Of a stretch of DNA of 14,473 nucleotides, positions 13,028 to 14,473 are shown piece by piece (positions within the stretch are counted from its first letter, which is position 1; each line of letters begins with the position of its first letter). Under the pieces are notes generated by a model. It saw nothing but the letters and a program-made list of their open reading frames with translations, ran no database searches and was not told the origin of the DNA. The stretch is from Lachnospiraceae bacterium. Its GTDB lineage: Bacteria > Bacillota > Clostridia > Lachnospirales > Lachnospiraceae. The translations under genes and the position numbers were made by a program. The DNA lies in contig CAAFXG010000057.1 in assembly GCA_900766925.1 (NCBI GenBank), forward strand, positions 1 to 14,473. Reading direction: 5' to 3'.

Positions 13028-13783
13028 GTGATTTATATAACTGGAGACTGCCATCAGAATTTTGAGAGATTTAACATGAGCATCTTTCCGGAACAGAAAG
13101 AAATGACGAAAGATGATTTTGTTATTATCTGTGGAGATTTTGGCGGAGTCTGGAATAAAGGTGAAGAAAATAAAGAAGAAACTATGTTGATGGACTGGCT
13201 GGATTGTAAGTCCTTTACCACATTATTTGTTGATGGCAATCATGAGAATTTTGACAGACTTTATGATTATCCGGTAGAGGAATGGCATGGTGGCAAGGTC
13301 CATAAAATCAGACCTTCTGTCATTCATTTGATGAGAGGTCAGATATTTGAAATTTATGGGAAAAGTATATTCACATTCGGTGGTGCAAGCAGTCATGATA
13401 TTGACGGAGGAATTCTTGAACCAGATGATCCTGACTATAAGAAAAAGAAAAAGGAACTGGATAAGGGATGGCGTCCATATCGAATTAATCATGTGAGCTG
13501 GTGGAGGCAGGAACTTCCGTCTGCAGAAGAGATGGAGGAAGGACGTAGGAATCTGGCAGCGCATGGCAATAAAGTAGATTTTATTGTTACGCATTGCTGT
13601 TCTTCAAGCACTCAGATTCTGCTTGGTGGCAGCATGTATAAGCCTGATATAGAGACTACTTACCTTGAGGAGATACGTCAGACTACCAGCTTCAAGAAGT
13701 GGTTTTTCGGACATTATCACGACAACCGAAATGTGAATGCAGAGGAGATTTTGCTTTATGAGCAGATTATAAGAATTTCGTAG
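13028..13783 (+). CDS. Calcineurin-like metallophosphoesterase, second of three
   Basis: The 251-residue product starts at a GTG at 13028 with GGAG 11 bases upstream; the catalytic block lies only five residues in, so a later start is excluded. Blocks are GDCHQ (6-10), CGDFGG (35-40), DGNHEN (69-74), VTHCC (187-191) and FGHYHDN (227-233), all intact. The GNHEN block (Glu instead of Asp) and the long insert at about 115-165 with a Trp/Lys-rich segment separate it from its neighbours. It is probably a cytoplasmic phosphodiesterase or phosphatase of unknown substrate. Spacing to the next gene is 12 bases. Confidence 0.88.
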   Translation: MIYITGDCHQNFERFNMSIFPEQKEMTKDDFVIICGDFGGVWNKGEENKEETMLMDWLDCKSFTTLFVDGNHENFDRLYDYPVEEWHGGKVHKIRPSVIHLMRGQIFEIYGKSIFTFGGASSHDIDGGILEPDDPDYKKKKKELDKGWRPYRINHVSWWRQELPSAEEMEEGRRNLAAHGNKVDFIVTHCCSSSTQILLGGSMYKPDIETTYLEEIRQTTSFKKWFFGHYHDNRNVNAEEILLYEQIIRIS

Positions 13784-13795
13784 GAGTGATGTGGA

Positions 13796-14335
13796 ATGAA
13801 TTTATATATTAGCGACATGCATTTTGGACACAAGAATGTGATTGGTTTTGATCATCGCCCGTTTGCTGATGTGGAAGAAATGGATCACTATATTATGCAG
13901 TGTTGGAACTCTCGGGTTCAGCCAGATGATACGGTGTATATTGTGGGTGATATCTGTTACCATAGCCAGAAGGGCCCGGAATGGTATTTAAGGCAGCTGA
14001 AGGGGCATAAGATTTTGATTCTGGGTAATCACGATACGCCAATTTTGACAAATAAGGCAGCACAGCATTATCTGGAAGGGATTGAGCGTATGATGTATGT
14101 GAAGGACGGCGATAAGGATTTATGCCTTTGTCATTTTCCAATCGCTGAATGGAATGGGTTCTTTCGTGATACATGGCATATTTATGGACATATTCATTGT
14201 AAGAAAGCGGAAACGTACGAGATTATGAAGAGCAGGCCAAGAGCTTTGAATGCGGGATGTATGATTAATAATTATGCTCCGGCTTCTTTCAATGAGCTTG
14301 TCAGAAATAATAAGATATTTCAGGAGGCGGACTAG
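13796..14335 (+). CDS. Calcineurin-like metallophosphoesterase, third of three (compact YfcE-like type)
   Basis: The 179-residue product is a minimal single-domain enzyme: SDMHFGHKN (6-14, Asp7 and His9), GDICYH (51-56), LGNHD (76-80), CHFP (His112) and GHIHC (131-135). A TAGGAG site lies about 9 bases upstream of the ATG at 13796. Proteins of this layout (SDxHFGHxN and GHIH) are common on phages and integrative elements, where substrates are mostly unproven; RNA or nucleotide-related targets are possible. The gene ends two bases before the next ATG, so translation is coupled. No residue of the metal site is missing. Confidence 0.88.
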   Translation: MNLYISDMHFGHKNVIGFDHRPFADVEEMDHYIMQCWNSRVQPDDTVYIVGDICYHSQKGPEWYLRQLKGHKILILGNHDTPILTNKAAQHYLEGIERMMYVKDGDKDLCLCHFPIAEWNGFFRDTWHIYGHIHCKKAETYEIMKSRPRALNAGCMINNYAPASFNELVRNNKIFQEAD

Positions 14336-14337
14336 AT

Positions 14338-14452
14338 ATGGAGATATTAGATGAAGAACTGTTTCCCAAAGGACGTATTCCTATGACACGTGAGCAGGAA
14401 CTTAATATGGAAAGATTTGCTGAGTTTATGGCTAGAATGATTATGAAATATG
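14338..14452 (+). CDS. Start of an unknown small protein, cut by the contig end
   Basis: ATG at 14338 is preceded by AGGAGG with a 10-base gap inside the end of the third phosphoesterase gene. About 38 residues are genuine (MEILDEELFPKGRIPMTREQ then a helix NMERFAEFMARMIMKY). The rest of the frame is adapter sequence. No family is recognised; it is soluble and helical so far. Confidence 0.6.
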
Positions 14453-14473
14453 AGATCGGAAGAGCGTCGTGTA
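14453..14473. other. Illumina TruSeq adapter sequence (contamination at the contig end)
   Basis: The last 21 bases begin AGATCGGAAGAGCGTCGTGT and match the 5' part of the standard Illumina universal adapter exactly. This is not genomic DNA. Confidence 0.95.

Noticed and set aside
13893..14174. 93-residue minus-strand frame
   Set aside because: It is antisense to the third phosphoesterase, whose metal-binding motifs are complete.

Overview
The window looks like DNA from a Gram-positive anaerobe of the Clostridia, probably Lachnospiraceae. This rests on strong AGGAGG-type ribosome binding sites, moderate to low GC, a Tn916-type tyrosine integrase, two tandem DUF6462-like proteins, an IS66 remnant and HicAB. 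It reads as accessory DNA: a damaged defence-like locus beside the integrase end of an integrative element. The last 21 bases match an Illumina TruSeq adapter, so the right edge is a contig end, and every unusual junction here should first be tested as a possible assembly artefact.

Layout. (1) 1-87: C-terminal end of an IS66 TnpB. (2) 52-4713: a defence-like gene set in pieces. On the minus strand lie a sacsin-like protein lacking its N-terminal GHKL ATPase domain and, downstream, the N-terminal part of a cysteine-rich protein that I infer to be a RecD/UvrD-like helicase. On the plus strand lie a C-terminal nuclease-like fragment of a helicase and a helical protein with an R-N-x-x-H motif. 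The two truncated genes meet head to head near 3650-3690. One inversion of an ancestral sacsin - helicase - RNxxH operon would explain the arrangement. (3) 4714-5507: non-coding DNA with hairpins, a terminator and degenerate 64-bp direct repeats. (4) 5508-7430: a winged-helix/coiled-coil protein and a complete tyrosine integrase. (5) 7431-7925: a non-coding block with a GACG-centred array of about 10-bp period, closed by a strong terminator. (6) 7926-8966: two excisionase-like DUF6462 proteins and a ParA N-terminus fused in frame to a ParB-like C-terminus. (7) 9064-10678, minus strand: a three-gene cassette led by a ClpX-like AAA+ ATPase, which seems to have landed in the element's plus-strand operon. 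(8) 10763-14473: plus-strand cargo: a small conserved-looking protein, a HicAB pair whose toxin is frameshifted, an XRE regulator, three consecutive metallophosphoesterases of different subtypes and the start of another gene.

How it works together. Regions 4-6 form the integration, excision and partition end of a mobile element, with two candidate protein-binding repeat fields on either side of the integrase. Region 8 looks like one operon driven by a promoter just upstream of hicA. The most novel material is the broken sacsin/helicase/RNxxH set, the ClpX-like cassette and the decamer array. Family assignments come from recognised motifs without database searches.
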